A stretch of 45,560 nt of DNA from SZUA-217 sp964194555 (lineage in GTDB: Bacteria > Actinomycetota > Acidimicrobiia > Spongiisociales > ZC4RG35). The DNA is taken from NCBI GenBank assembly GCA_964194555.1, contig CAXMMT010000089.1, positions 1 to 45,560 on the forward strand, read 5' to 3'. Position 1 is the stretch's first letter. The number at the start of each line of letters is the position of its first letter. The position numbers and the translations under genes are program-made. The notes below the pieces were generated by a model. The model saw only the letters and a list, made by a program, of their open reading frames with translations. It searched no databases and was not told where the DNA came from. This document shows positions 8,862 through 16,996 of the stretch, one piece after another.

Positions 8862-9515
8862 ATGACGCCTTTCGATCGCCAGGTTCGTGCTCAGCTTTAT
8901 CGCCTTTTCAGCGAGGGCACCACGGTCGTCGATGAGGTAGCTATTGCGGAGTCACGAGGATGGTCGACCGATGATGTCGAAGACTCTCTCGAGCGGCTTG
9001 CCGAGACCCATCTGGTCAAACTCGCCGAGGGTGGTCACCGAGTTGAAATGGCTCACCCGTTCTCCGGTGCCGGCACCGGCTATCGAAGTGTCGTGGGCGA
9101 TCGGTCATGGAACGCGAACTGCGCCTGGGATGCTCTAGCCATCTTGGCCATCATGGGTGACGGTGAGGCCGTTGCTCCCGGGCCCGATGGCGACGTGGTT
9201 TGGTCGGTGCAAGACGGCAAGGTGTCGCCTGAAGGCGTTGTTCACCTGCTGATCCCGGCTCGTCGTTTCTGGGATGACATCGAGTTCACCTGAGCGAACA
9301 TCCGCGGCTTTCGGTCGGAGGCAGATCTCGAGGTGTGGCTTCAGGCAACCGACGGCCGCCGCGGATACGTTGCATCGTGCCAGACCATGTTTGACCTCTC
9401 GACGGACTGGTACAGCGGTCGGCTTGACGAAAACTGGGAGCCGCCTACGCCTGAAAAGGCCGTGGCGATTTTCGCCAGACATGGGCTGACGGGAGACTTC
9501 TGGAGGCTCTCCTAG
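8862..9515 (+). CDS. MerB-like organomercurial lyase with in-frame TGA (candidate selenoprotein)
   Basis: Read through the TGA at 9291-9293 the frame encodes 217 residues, close to E. coli MerB (212). An N-terminal winged-helix-like domain (1-80) precedes the lyase core. NCAWDAL gives Cys87 and Asp90, matching catalytic Cys96 and Asp99 of MerB (CALD). WDDIEFT-[TGA]-ANIRGFRSEADLEVWL aligns with the MerB segment SFCCHVHFFAS, putting TGA (residue 144) at catalytic Cys159. Homology continues after the TGA to a terminus ending in DFWRLS at 9515. A SECIS-like hairpin follows. MerB cleaves carbon-mercury bonds; in actinobacterial relatives the true substrate is less certain. Alternatives: a nonsense mutation or base error from TGC/TGT, leaving an inactive 143-residue product. 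Confidence 0.75.
9305..9324 (+). promoter_or_regulatory. SECIS-like hairpin with GGTC apical loop
   Basis: GCTTTC (9307-9312) pairs with GGAGGC (9317-9322), including two G-U pairs, leaving the loop GGTC (9313-9316). In E. coli fdhF the SelB-binding loop also contains GGUC and begins 18 nt after the UGA; here it begins 19 nt after the TGA. Lower stem pairing is weak (one pair beyond a G-A mismatch), so the element is a candidate only. Confidence 0.5.
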
Positions 9516-9556
9516 TGCTCTTTCGATCCCGTTCCTGATCGGACAAAGATAGAGCC

Positions 9557-10375
9557 ATGGCCAGGTTTTCATCCGAAGAGGAGTTCCTCGATTCTTTCGA
9601 CGAGCTGTTCTCTCATGTCACATCCGAGGTTCTCCTCGAAATAGAAGAAGAGGTGTTCGGCACCGATTTCGGGGCAACAAGCTGGAGCACCATTGAGCAG
9701 GTTCGCACCTTCATCACCGAGATGGGCTTGACCGAGGAGCATCGACTCCTCGACATCGGATCGGGCCCGGGTTGGCCCGCGCTTTTCATTGCCGAACAGA
9801 CCGGGTGCAGCGCAATCCTTTGCGACTATCCGTTTACCGGTCTGCTCCAGGCCAAGAAGAGAGTGACCGAGGACGGCCAGAACGCCGTGATGGTTCAGGG
9901 GCACGGCGCCGCCCTGCCCCTTCCCGATGCCTCAGTCGACGCGGTTTGCCATTCGGACGTGTTGTGTTGTCTCTCTCAGAAAGCCGAGGTCATTGCTGAG
10001 TGCTTTCGGGTCCTGAAGCCAGGGGGCACCCTCGTTTTCACCGTGCTCGAACTCTCCGAGAGCTATGTCCGTGATGGCCGCAGAGATCATGACTTCGGCC
10101 CGGAGTACGCCTCGGTCGACTTGCCATATGAAGAAGTGCTCACCTCGACGGGTTTCGCTGTGGAGATTCGCGACTGGACCGACACGTTCAGGGTCACCCA
10201 AGAAAAGGTGGTAGCAGCGAGAAAGTCATGTTTCGATCGTCTTGTCGCCGAGTTAGGTTCAGACAATGCCACCGACTCCGTTATCAGGCCTGAGCGCAAT
10301 ATCGCTGCCATCGACCGTGGCGACCTGATCCGTCGGTTCTACGTTTGCCACAGCGCAACTCGAAGGCCCGACTAG
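9557..10375 (+). CDS. Class I SAM-dependent methyltransferase
   Basis: A 272-residue protein with a Rossmann methyltransferase core: motif I LLDIGSGPGWPALFIAE (about residues 64-80), motif II around ILCDYPFTGL, motif IV VDAVCHSDVLCCL and the FRVLKPGGTLVF segment. The substrate is not evident. It lies 41 nt after the MerB-like gene on the same strand and may be co-transcribed. The TAG stop at 10373-10375 is formed by the left edge of an inserted repeat element. Confidence 0.88.
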   Translation: MARFSSEEEFLDSFDELFSHVTSEVLLEIEEEVFGTDFGATSWSTIEQVRTFITEMGLTEEHRLLDIGSGPGWPALFIAEQTGCSAILCDYPFTGLLQAKKRVTEDGQNAVMVQGHGAALPLPDASVDAVCHSDVLCCLSQKAEVIAECFRVLKPGGTLVFTVLELSESYVRDGRRDHDFGPEYASVDLPYEEVLTSTGFAVEIRDWTDTFRVTQEKVVAARKSCFDRLVAELGSDNATDSVIRPERNIAAIDRGDLIRRFYVCHSATRRPD

Positions 10376-10536
10376 TGCCCCGACCACAAACGTTCGCCGC
10401 GTTCAGGACGTCCAGTGACGCCCCTGACCGTGTCCTCGTCCTTGACGAACGGGCCGGTGCGCCTTCGTCCCGCGTCCTTGTCAGAGACGCCTCTGCCTCG
10501 CCCTCAACATCGCCAACGTTCGTGGCCAGAGCACTA
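10373..10536. mobile_element. MITE-like element, copy 1 (164 bp)
   Basis: Bounded by TA...TA inside CTAG on both sides (10372-10375 and 10534-10537). Imperfect terminal inverted repeats of about 22 bp: left GTGCCCCGACCACAAACGTT, right in reverse complement GTGCTCTGGCCACGAACGTT. The interior shares GACGCCCCTG, TGCGCCTTCGT and GCGTCCTTG with copies at 34572 and 43854. It has no coding capacity. It sits between two convergent genes and provides the TAG stop of each, as expected if the original target was a CTAG shared by both stops. Confidence 0.75.
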
Positions 10537-11096
10537 GCGACATTCTGCGAACCAGGTCACGCCGGTCTCCTCTATTGCGAACGAGGCGTCGGATTCGAAG
10601 TCCTGTCCCTGAAATGTGAACGCTACTGGGCCGGTGAACATGTCGACAGTGAAGGACCCGATGGTTTGGCTGTTGGGGCCGTCGATTTCCCCGGTGAGTC
10701 TGTAATCGCCGAGAAGCAGTATCTCGTCCTCTATGAAGGTCCGACAGACGTCTTCATCGAAGAGCTCGATAACCGCCGGGTGCAGATTCGCCATTAGAGA
10801 GTCGACGTCCTGGCGCTCTATCGCCGCGACGAATTCCTCGACGAACGCCTCGATCTCCGCTGTGACGTCGGGGGTGGTTGTGGTGGTTGCTTCACTCGTC
10901 GTGGTTGTGATGACTTCTGTGGTCGTTGTGGTGGTTGTCGAGGTTGTGGTCGTCGTTTCACTGTCCTCGATGGTTGTGGTTGTCAACAGGGCTTCGGCGT
11001 CATCGCCATTGTTCGAAGCGAACATGCCGATGAGCCCTATTACGCGACGATCCCTCCGAGAGCGACAAGAGCCAGGCCGACCGAGCGGCGACTCAT
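10534..11096 (-). CDS. Secreted protein with threonine-rich linker, apparent frameshift
   Basis: The likely start at 11096 encodes MSRRSVGLALVALGGIVA, a signal or anchor sequence that runs into TAA near 11041. One missing base there restores the frame that continues VIGLIGMFASNNG, a Thr-rich linker with long Thr runs, and a C-terminal domain of about 100 residues (VTAEIEAFVEEFVAAIERQDVDSL onward) with the look of an NTF2/SnoaL-like fold. The downstream frame is open back to 11133 but its upstream residues look random. Cell-surface or secreted; function unknown. The stop TAG is contributed by the edge of the repeat element. Confidence 0.6.
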
Positions 11097-11262
11097 CGGC
11101 AGGGGCCCTTCTCATTTGGGAGCCGCCACTCAACAGTGTCCGTGGCGTGTCCCCTTTTTTGCTGGTGATTGAAGCTGCGTCGCAAGACTTGATGATTGCT
11201 TACGATCTCAGAGATCGACAATCCTCATGAGCCTTCTTGGCAGCTTCGGATGCAGCGCAGGC

Positions 11263-12348
11263 CTAATTGGAGTCGCCTTTCGTGACGAACAGCCAGTAAC
11301 TCACAATGACTGCTCCCAACCCGCCAAAAATGACCAGCCACCAAGGGAACCCTTCGTCGTCGACGAGAACCGGCTCCGTCGTGGTGGTGACGGGTGGGGG
11401 CTCATCGGTCCCTGTCACCTCGGTCGTGGTCGTGGTTGCCTGGGTGGTCGTTGTCGTGGCGACAACCTGTTGCTCGATGACGAGAGTCCCAAGGTCCTCG
11501 AATGACACCTCGATGAGACCTGTCTGGTCGGCGCCCGTGTCGTCGACGTCGAAGCCAAAACCCTCTTCCGCGCAGAACGAGTAGAAGTTGACCTCGGCCA
11601 TCTCGCCGATCTGATTTCGAGGAACGGTCACCCCGACGTAGTTGGGTGTGATGAAAGAGCGAACGTCGGTTTCGAGGTTGGGTGAGAATCCTCCGCTCTC
11701 GGAGTTCAGCTCGAGAGCGAAAGTCGACGAGAGTCCCTGGCCCTCGGGGTCGACTCTCAGGCCAAAGGCGATGTTGGTGCCACCGGCGGGGTCCTCGGGG
11801 AAAGAGGGGTGGTTGACAAAGGTGGTCCCGCGGGACAGGTCATGGACCCAGACGACATACTCACACCTGCCCTTGACTTTCACTGGCGGGGTGGCTGCCA
11901 GGGTGAATCCGAAGAGGATCGCTCCGTCCTGATACTGGCTGCCGTCGTGCACTTCGTCGCCCGTGAAGGTGTCGAAAGGCTCGTAGTTGGGTGGCTCGAC
12001 ATGAAACGACCCTGTGCCAGCCCAGAATTGGCTCTGGTCCGTGGCGGTGAACAAATTGATAGGGCCAGGGTCGAAGTTGAGAGTCCAAGCGTTGACGATG
12101 TCGATGTGGTCGGGTGTGAAACCGGGTGGCTCACCAGAAGAGTGAACGAAGTCACCTGGAGGATCGGTGACAGTGCTTGCTCCCGGGGTTGGCTGCTCGA
12201 GGAGTCGCGCTGTGAATTCCTGACCCTCAGGGGCATCGAAGGCATCGATGATCACATCGATCGGGTTGACTTGTTGCTGGGCGCCGACCGATGTCGCAGC
12301 CAGCGCCAGGATGAACAGGGTGAGGGTGACGGCTGAGAGACGCCACAT
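11263..12348 (-). CDS. Secreted, membrane-anchored protein of unknown function
   Basis: A 361-residue type I membrane protein: signal peptide (1-23, ending SVGA-QQQ), an extracellular beta-rich domain (about 30-290), a Thr-rich stalk (TTTTTQATTTTTEVTG, about 295-330), a single C-terminal helix (WWLVIFGGLGAVIVSYWLF) and a short basic-acidic tail. The extracellular region has two Cys that may pair. No recognised domain. Its linker resembles that of the neighbouring protein at 10534, so both probably sit on the cell surface. Confidence 0.75.
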   Translation of the reverse strand: MWRLSAVTLTLFILALAATSVGAQQQVNPIDVIIDAFDAPEGQEFTARLLEQPTPGASTVTDPPGDFVHSSGEPPGFTPDHIDIVNAWTLNFDPGPINLFTATDQSQFWAGTGSFHVEPPNYEPFDTFTGDEVHDGSQYQDGAILFGFTLAATPPVKVKGRCEYVVWVHDLSRGTTFVNHPSFPEDPAGGTNIAFGLRVDPEGQGLSSTFALELNSESGGFSPNLETDVRSFITPNYVGVTVPRNQIGEMAEVNFYSFCAEEGFGFDVDDTGADQTGLIEVSFEDLGTLVIEQQVVATTTTTQATTTTTEVTGTDEPPPVTTTTEPVLVDDEGFPWWLVIFGGLGAVIVSYWLFVTKGDSN

Positions 12349-12354
12349 ACGATG

Positions 12355-13257
12355 TCAGGCTGGCGCCAACCCCACACGCTTCTCGAAACGCTCGGCCTTC
12401 TCCATGATGTCGGCCGGTATGGACATGATCTTGTCCTGAAGCTCGGCTGCCCTGTTGGTGAGCCCGGTCAGGTCGGCAATCTGCCAATCGCGGAGAAGCG
12501 GCATCACAACCCGGTCGTGATGGATGCGCAGGTTGTAGACACCGGCCTTTGCAACGCTGATCGAGCGTCGCATGAATCCCGGGATGGCCACTCCGGGCAT
12601 CTCGAAGTTGGTCAGCATTCGGTAGATCCCGCTGAGCACCGCCGAGGGATTCTCCGCGAGCATGGCCGCCATGACGCCTTTGTAGAAGATGAAGTGGTGG
12701 TTCTCGTCGGCGGCGATATTCTTCATCAACTCGAACGCAGCAGGATCGTCGGTGATCTTTCCGGCATTGCGATGACTGACTCTCGTGGCCAGCTCCTGAA
12801 GCGACGTGTATGCGAATATCTCGGTGGGATCGTCAAATGTGGGCTCGTAACCGCGAATCACCGTTGCCATGCGATCATCCTCGAGCTCGTCGGGGTCGCA
12901 GTTCCGCGATGTCAGCAGATATGAGCGAATCGCAATTGCGTGCTGGCCTTCCTCAGCGGTCCAAAGATGATTCCAGGCGGTAAACGCCGATGTCCTTGGC
13001 ATGTATTTCTCGATGAGGAGGTGGTAGTAGGGGAGGTTGTCCTCGGTGAGAAGATTGAGCACGAGGGCGGTTCTTGCGTCCTCCGAGATCGTGGCTTGTG
13101 AAACATCCCACGGCTTGTCGCGAAAGCTCTCGCCACGCTCCCAAGGGATGATGTCGTGAAAATACCAGTGGGTTCGACGCTCAAGGTGCTCTTCGGTCAG
13201 TCGAGCAACCACAGGCTCGATGGTATCGACTAGTTCGTATTGTTCGTTTTGGGGCAT
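12355..13257 (-). CDS. Acyl-ACP desaturase (diiron, FA_desaturase_2 family)
   Basis: A soluble diiron enzyme that introduces a double bond into acyl-ACP or acyl-CoA. Iron ligands are recognisable: TEDNLPYYH (first Glu), WTAEEGQHAIAIR (EExxH) and IAADENHHFIFY (ENHH, second EExxH-type motif). Length 300 residues, similar to mycobacterial DesA proteins. The ATG at 13257 (MPQNEQYELVDTIEPV) is chosen over 13332 because the conserved helix begins there. It lies 6 nt from the start of the secreted-protein gene at 12348, so the two may share a transcript. Confidence 0.92.
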   Translation of the reverse strand: MPQNEQYELVDTIEPVVARLTEEHLERRTHWYFHDIIPWERGESFRDKPWDVSQATISEDARTALVLNLLTEDNLPYYHLLIEKYMPRTSAFTAWNHLWTAEEGQHAIAIRSYLLTSRNCDPDELEDDRMATVIRGYEPTFDDPTEIFAYTSLQELATRVSHRNAGKITDDPAAFELMKNIAADENHHFIFYKGVMAAMLAENPSAVLSGIYRMLTNFEMPGVAIPGFMRRSISVAKAGVYNLRIHHDRVVMPLLRDWQIADLTGLTNRAAELQDKIMSIPADIMEKAERFEKRVGLAPA

Positions 13258-13363
13258 CGTGGAGAGAATCCTATACGGGAAGGCGCGAGAATAGGAGGCC
13301 GGGTCCTGGTGAGACTCGGGTCTCCTCGACAAGGCCGGAGCTTGCCGCCACTACCGTCGCCTC

Positions 13364-13801
13364 ATGCTGACCTCCAAGACCGGCCTCGCCGAGGCTCTCG
13401 ATTTCGCCATCATCGGCTTTCTCACTGCGGTCAATAGCAGTGGCCAACCCCAAACATCGCCCGTCTGGTACATCCGTGACGGTGAGGATTTGGTCGTCTA
13501 CAACCGACCCTCCGCAGCGCGTCTGCGGAGCATCGCCAACAACAACCGGGTTGCGTTCAATCTCAGGGCAGACCGGCGAGCCAGTTCTGCCATCAGCCTC
13601 GAGGCCACGGCTGTCGTCGACTCAGGCCTGCCGCCGGCTGTTGACTTTCCAGGGTACATAGACAGATATGGCTCCGAGATCGCAGACAACAACTGGACTC
13701 CTGAGTCGTTCTCCGACGACTACTCGGTTGGGTTGCGGATCACCGTGACCCGTGTTCGGGATTGGGGCGTCGAGAAGCTCAACGCGGGCGAGTTCGACTG
13801 A
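13364..13801 (+). CDS. PPOX-class F420-dependent enzyme (Rv3369-like)
   Basis: A 145-residue split beta-barrel protein: FAIIGFLTAVNSSGQPQTSPVWYIRDGEDLVVYNRP is the start of the pyridoxamine-phosphate-oxidase fold and matches actinobacterial F420-binding members such as Rv3369. Such proteins reduce substrates with F420H2; the substrate here is unknown. It diverges from the desaturase gene and precedes mmsA. Confidence 0.87.
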   Translation: MLTSKTGLAEALDFAIIGFLTAVNSSGQPQTSPVWYIRDGEDLVVYNRPSAARLRSIANNNRVAFNLRADRRASSAISLEATAVVDSGLPPAVDFPGYIDRYGSEIADNNWTPESFSDDYSVGLRITVTRVRDWGVEKLNAGEFD

Positions 13802-13807
13802 AACCTG

Positions 13808-13841
13808 AGGTAGTTAGGCCCGTATATGGGCGCAACTACCT
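13808..13841. promoter_or_regulatory. Long inverted repeat upstream of mmsA
   Basis: AGGTAGTT (13808-13815) pairs with AACTACCT (13834-13841) and GCCC (13818-13821) with GGGC (13828-13831) around a GTATAT loop. There is no T-tract, so it is either an operator for mmsA, which starts 36 nt downstream, or a factor-independent end for the preceding gene without a classical tail. Confidence 0.5.
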
Positions 13842-13876
13842 GAGGTACGCGGATCGCTGCCGTTATTGTTTCGTCG

Positions 13877-15370
13877 ATGAGACAAATTCAGCACTGGATC
13901 GACGGTTCGCTCGCTGTCGGCGCCTCCTCCCGGGTCGGTCCTGTGTTCAACCCTGCCACCGGGGAGCAGACCGGTCAGGTGGCTCTGGCCAACACCGACG
14001 ACGTCGACACGGCCGTCCGATCCGCGAAGGAGGCCTTCGAGTCCTGGCGGTACTCGTCCCTGACCAACCGTCAGAACATCATGTTCGCCTTCCGCGAAAT
14101 CCTCTCGGATCGGCGCCAGGAGATGGCCGAGACGCTGACATCCGAACACGGGAAGACGGTTGATGATGCGCTGGGTGAGGTCCAGAGGGGTATCGAGGTC
14201 GTCGAATTCGCATGCAATATCGCCCATCTGCTCAAGGGCGATTACTCCGAGCAGGTGTCGGCCGGGGTTGACACCTACACCATCAGGCAGTCCCTGGGAG
14301 TTGTTGCCGGGATAACACCGTTCAACTTCCCGGCAATGGTCCCGATGTGGATGTACCCGATTGCTATCGCTTGCGGAAACACTTTTGTGCTGAAGCCATC
14401 GGAGAAGGACCCGTCCACATCCCTCCTTGCCGCCGAGATGCTTACCGAGGCAGGTTTGCCCGACGGTGTGTTCAACGTGGTCCACGGTGACAAGGAGTCG
14501 GTGGATGCCTTGATCGCCCATCCAGATGTTGCCGCTATCTCCTTTGTGGGCTCAACCCCGATCGCTCGCTACATCTACGAGACCGGTACCCAGAACGGCA
14601 AGAGGGTCCAGGCCCTCGGTGGCGCCAAGAACCACATGATCGTGCTCCCCGACGCCGACATGGACCTGGCTGCCGATGCTGCGGTGTCTGCGGGTTACGG
14701 CTCGGCCGGTGAGAGATGCATGGCCATCTCGGCCGTGGTGGCGGTCGGTGAGGCCGGTGACCGGCTCATCGAAGGAGTGCAAACTCGCATGGAGAAGCTC
14801 ACCGTGGGTCCCGGGGACCAGCCTGGAGTGGAAATGGGCCCGTTGGTGACGAGTCAGCATCTCGATCGGGTGCGCGGATACGTCGATGCCGGTGAGAGCC
14901 AAGGTGCCCTGCTGATCGCCGACGGCCGGGACTTTGTGGTTGATGGCTACGAGAACGGCTACTTCCTCGGCCCAACCCTGTTCGACAATGTCACAACAGA
15001 CATGTCGATCTACACCGATGAGATCTTCGGGCCTGTCCTATCGACCGTTCGGATGGAGCACTTCGAGGAAGCGATCCAACTCATCAACGAGAATCCGTAT
15101 GGCAATGGGACCGCCGTTTTCACCAATGACGGTGGCGCGGCCCGCAAGTTCCAGAACGAGATTCAGGTTGGCATGGTCGGGATCAACGTTCCGATTCCGG
15201 TGCCGCTGTCCTTCTACTCATTTGGCGGCTGGAAGGACTCCATATTCGGGAGCCACGCTATTTACGGTCCGGAAGGCGTCCACTTCTATACCCGGCAGAA
15301 GGTCGTCATTTCTCGCTGGCCGGACCCGATCCATCGTGGTGTGGATCTGGGGTTTCCGACCCACGGCTAA
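13877..15370 (+). CDS. mmsA: Methylmalonate-semialdehyde dehydrogenase (CoA-acylating)
   Basis: Oxidises methylmalonate semialdehyde (and malonate semialdehyde) to propionyl-CoA or acetyl-CoA with CoA and NAD+, in valine and thymine/uracil breakdown. The 497-residue ALDH shows the family signatures: NFPAMVPMWM, KPSEKDPS, FVGSTPIARYIYETG, LGGAKNHMIVLPDAD and the active Cys281 in GSAGERCMAIS. The MmsA-type specificity is indicated by the opening IQHWIDG and by NFPAMVPMWMYPIAIACGNTF. It would consume the semialdehydes made by the aminotransferase at 29256. It overlaps the tail of the small convergent gene by 4 nt. Confidence 0.94.
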   Translation: MRQIQHWIDGSLAVGASSRVGPVFNPATGEQTGQVALANTDDVDTAVRSAKEAFESWRYSSLTNRQNIMFAFREILSDRRQEMAETLTSEHGKTVDDALGEVQRGIEVVEFACNIAHLLKGDYSEQVSAGVDTYTIRQSLGVVAGITPFNFPAMVPMWMYPIAIACGNTFVLKPSEKDPSTSLLAAEMLTEAGLPDGVFNVVHGDKESVDALIAHPDVAAISFVGSTPIARYIYETGTQNGKRVQALGGAKNHMIVLPDADMDLAADAAVSAGYGSAGERCMAISAVVAVGEAGDRLIEGVQTRMEKLTVGPGDQPGVEMGPLVTSQHLDRVRGYVDAGESQGALLIADGRDFVVDGYENGYFLGPTLFDNVTTDMSIYTDEIFGPVLSTVRMEHFEEAIQLINENPYGNGTAVFTNDGGAARKFQNEIQVGMVGINVPIPVPLSFYSFGGWKDSIFGSHAIYGPEGVHFYTRQKVVISRWPDPIHRGVDLGFPTHG

Positions 15371-15558
15371 CCCCCACTTATGCCTTTGGCCGCTCCCCGG
15401 CCGACCCCGTACACAGAATCGACGATGGCCCGACCGGCTTGACGTATGCCCTCGGCAAGGCCATGGAGCGGGTTGGTATCAGGCAGGGCGTCGCCGAAGA
15501 CGGCGAATGCGATGACACCGATGAGAACGAGCGCTGCAATGCCTAGCAACTTGCCCAT
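15367..15558 (-). CDS. Small membrane protein of unknown function
   Basis: A 63-residue protein with one N-terminal hydrophobic helix (GKLLGIAALVLIGVIAFAVF) and a Gly/Arg-rich tail. It is convergent with mmsA. Composition and arrangement look like a real small actinobacterial membrane protein, but there is no recognised family. Confidence 0.5.
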   Translation of the reverse strand: MGKLLGIAALVLIGVIAFAVFGDALPDTNPLHGLAEGIRQAGRAIVDSVYGVGRGAAKGISGG

Positions 15559-15631
15559 GTCGACAGGCTACCTGTGGTCTCAGCCAGTCCCGGAGTAGTG
15601 TCCCGGCCAACCCGAGATGAGGATGGTATTG

Positions 15632-16060
15632 ATGGCACTCAAGAGCACCGGTCGCACCCACTGGGACGGCGACCTTTTCGACGGAAGTGGGACGACCAGT
15701 CTCGACAGCGGCGCAACCGAGCCTATGCGAGTTACCTGGAAGGCCCGGGCGGAGGATCATGGCGGGCTGACCAGCCCCGAGGAGCTCATCGCAGCCGCTC
15801 ACGCCTCTTGCTATTCGATGGCGCTCTCCAACATGCTGGCGAAGAATGACACACCATCGACGAGTCTCGACGTCCAGGCGACGGCCACATTTGTCCCCGG
15901 CGAGGGGATCACCTCCATGGAACTCGAGGTGACAGCCAACGTAGAGAGCATCAGTGCCGAGGAGTTCCAGGAGCTTGCCCAGACCGCGAAAGACGGTTGT
16001 CCGGTGTCTCAGGCCCTGGCGGGGAATGTTCCCATTTCTTTGGTGGCGACTCTGGCCTGA
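15632..16060 (+). CDS. OsmC family peroxiredoxin-like protein
   Basis: A 142-residue OsmC/Ohr fold protein that would reduce organic hydroperoxides with thiols. HWDGDLFDGSGTTSL opens the domain; the peroxidatic Cys60 is in AAAHASCYSMALSNML and the resolving Cys123 in AKDGCPVSQALAG, both typical of OsmC. The ATG at 15632 follows GAGGATGG and matches the start of relatives; an in-frame ATG at 15617 is less likely. Confidence 0.92.
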   Translation: MALKSTGRTHWDGDLFDGSGTTSLDSGATEPMRVTWKARAEDHGGLTSPEELIAAAHASCYSMALSNMLAKNDTPSTSLDVQATATFVPGEGITSMELEVTANVESISAEEFQELAQTAKDGCPVSQALAGNVPISLVATLA

Positions 16061-16103
16061 TGGAGCGAGGCCAACCGGGGCCTTCCTCGACAACACGACG
16101 CGC

Positions 16104-16247
16104 AACGTGGTCGACTCTTCTCGACTCGGTCGGGAAACCATGTTCGTGCTGCGTCCCGAGCCTCTCACCAGAGCTGCCGGTTGGCTGGACGCGAGAGCGA
16201 CCGCTTGGGACAGGACCCTTGTTCGTCTCGAGGAGCATCTTCGGTAG
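16104..16247 (+). pseudogene. ArsR-family regulator remnant (C-terminal end only)
   Basis: The frame NVVDSSRLGRETMFVL...RPEPLTRAAGWLDARATAWDRTLVRLEEHLR matches the wing and C-terminal helix of ArsR-type winged-helix regulators (pattern RxGRETxFxLxPxPLxxAxxWLxxxxxxWDxxLxRLxxHL). The N-terminal half with the recognition helix is missing, so this is a truncated relic. Confidence 0.6.
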
Positions 16248-16281
16248 GAAGCTTGTGCCCTGACCCCATAGGATCACAAGG

Positions 16282-16992
16282 GTGTTCCCTCTTCGAGATG
16301 TCAACCCGACGCGGATAACCCCGTTTGTCACGATCGGCTTCATCGTTGTCAACCTGGCTGTGTTCTTTGTGATCCAGGGTCAGCAGACCCAGGCCGAGCA
16401 GGAGGAGTTCCTCTACCGGAGGGCGGCGATCAGTTGCGAGATCACAACCCTTCAACCGCTGAGTGCAGAAGAGCGCATCACCGGCACGTGTCTCCCGGGG
16501 TCCGAGGTTCCGGTGTACCCGGAGAAGATCCCGTTCCTCTCCATGCTGACTTCGATGTTTCTCCACGGAGGGGTCGGCCATGTCCTCTTCAACATGTGGT
16601 TCCTCTGGATCTTCGGCAACAACGTCGAAGAAGCCTTCGGTCGGCTCCGCTACATCCTCATGTATATCGTCGGGGGAGTGGGTGCCACGATGGCGTTTGT
16701 TGCAGTGAACCCCGACTCGACCATTCCCCTTGTGGGTGCGTCAGGTGCAATCGCCGCAGTTCTCGGCTCCTACGCAGTTCTCTTCCCGGGCCACCGGGTG
16801 CTGTCGCTGTTGGGATGGTTTGTCGTGCCGGTCCCGGCGGCGTTGTTTCTCGGGCTCTGGTTTGTTGCACAATTCGGTCTGGGCGGCACGAATGTGGCTT
16901 GGGAGGCGCACGCAGGAGGCTTTGCGTTTGGGTTTGCCTTGACCCTGCTGTTCAGACGACGTCTCCTTCGAAGAGTGAGCCTCGGCCGATAA
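16282..16992 (+). CDS. Rhomboid family intramembrane serine protease
   Basis: A 236-residue, about six-helix membrane protease that cleaves substrates within the membrane. Motifs: the HGGVGHVLFNMWFLWIFG segment after the long first loop, catalytic Ser in LVGASGAIAAVLG and catalytic His in EAHAGGFAFGF. The start is GTG at 16282 (MFPLRDVNPT), matching the usual FPLRD beginning of this actinobacterial subfamily. A hydrophilic loop of about 70 residues follows helix 1. Confidence 0.93.
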   Translation: MFPLRDVNPTRITPFVTIGFIVVNLAVFFVIQGQQTQAEQEEFLYRRAAISCEITTLQPLSAEERITGTCLPGSEVPVYPEKIPFLSMLTSMFLHGGVGHVLFNMWFLWIFGNNVEEAFGRLRYILMYIVGGVGATMAFVAVNPDSTIPLVGASGAIAAVLGSYAVLFPGHRVLSLLGWFVVPVPAALFLGLWFVAQFGLGGTNVAWEAHAGGFAFGFALTLLFRRRLLRRVSLGR

Positions 16993-16996
16993 CGGG

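Noticed and set aside
9291..9293. TGA in the MerB-like gene as an ordinary stop giving a 143-residue protein
   Set aside because: The protein would lose the second catalytic residue and the C-terminal third while homologous sequence continues in frame; kept as an alternative only.
10733..11230. Plus-strand open frame rich in Val runs
   Set aside because: It is the antisense shadow of the Thr-rich linker (ACC/ACA codons) of the secreted protein.
14812..14827. GGTCCCGGGGACC palindrome in mmsA as a DosR-type box
   Set aside because: It has the half-sites in the opposite order (GGTCCC first) and lies in coding sequence.
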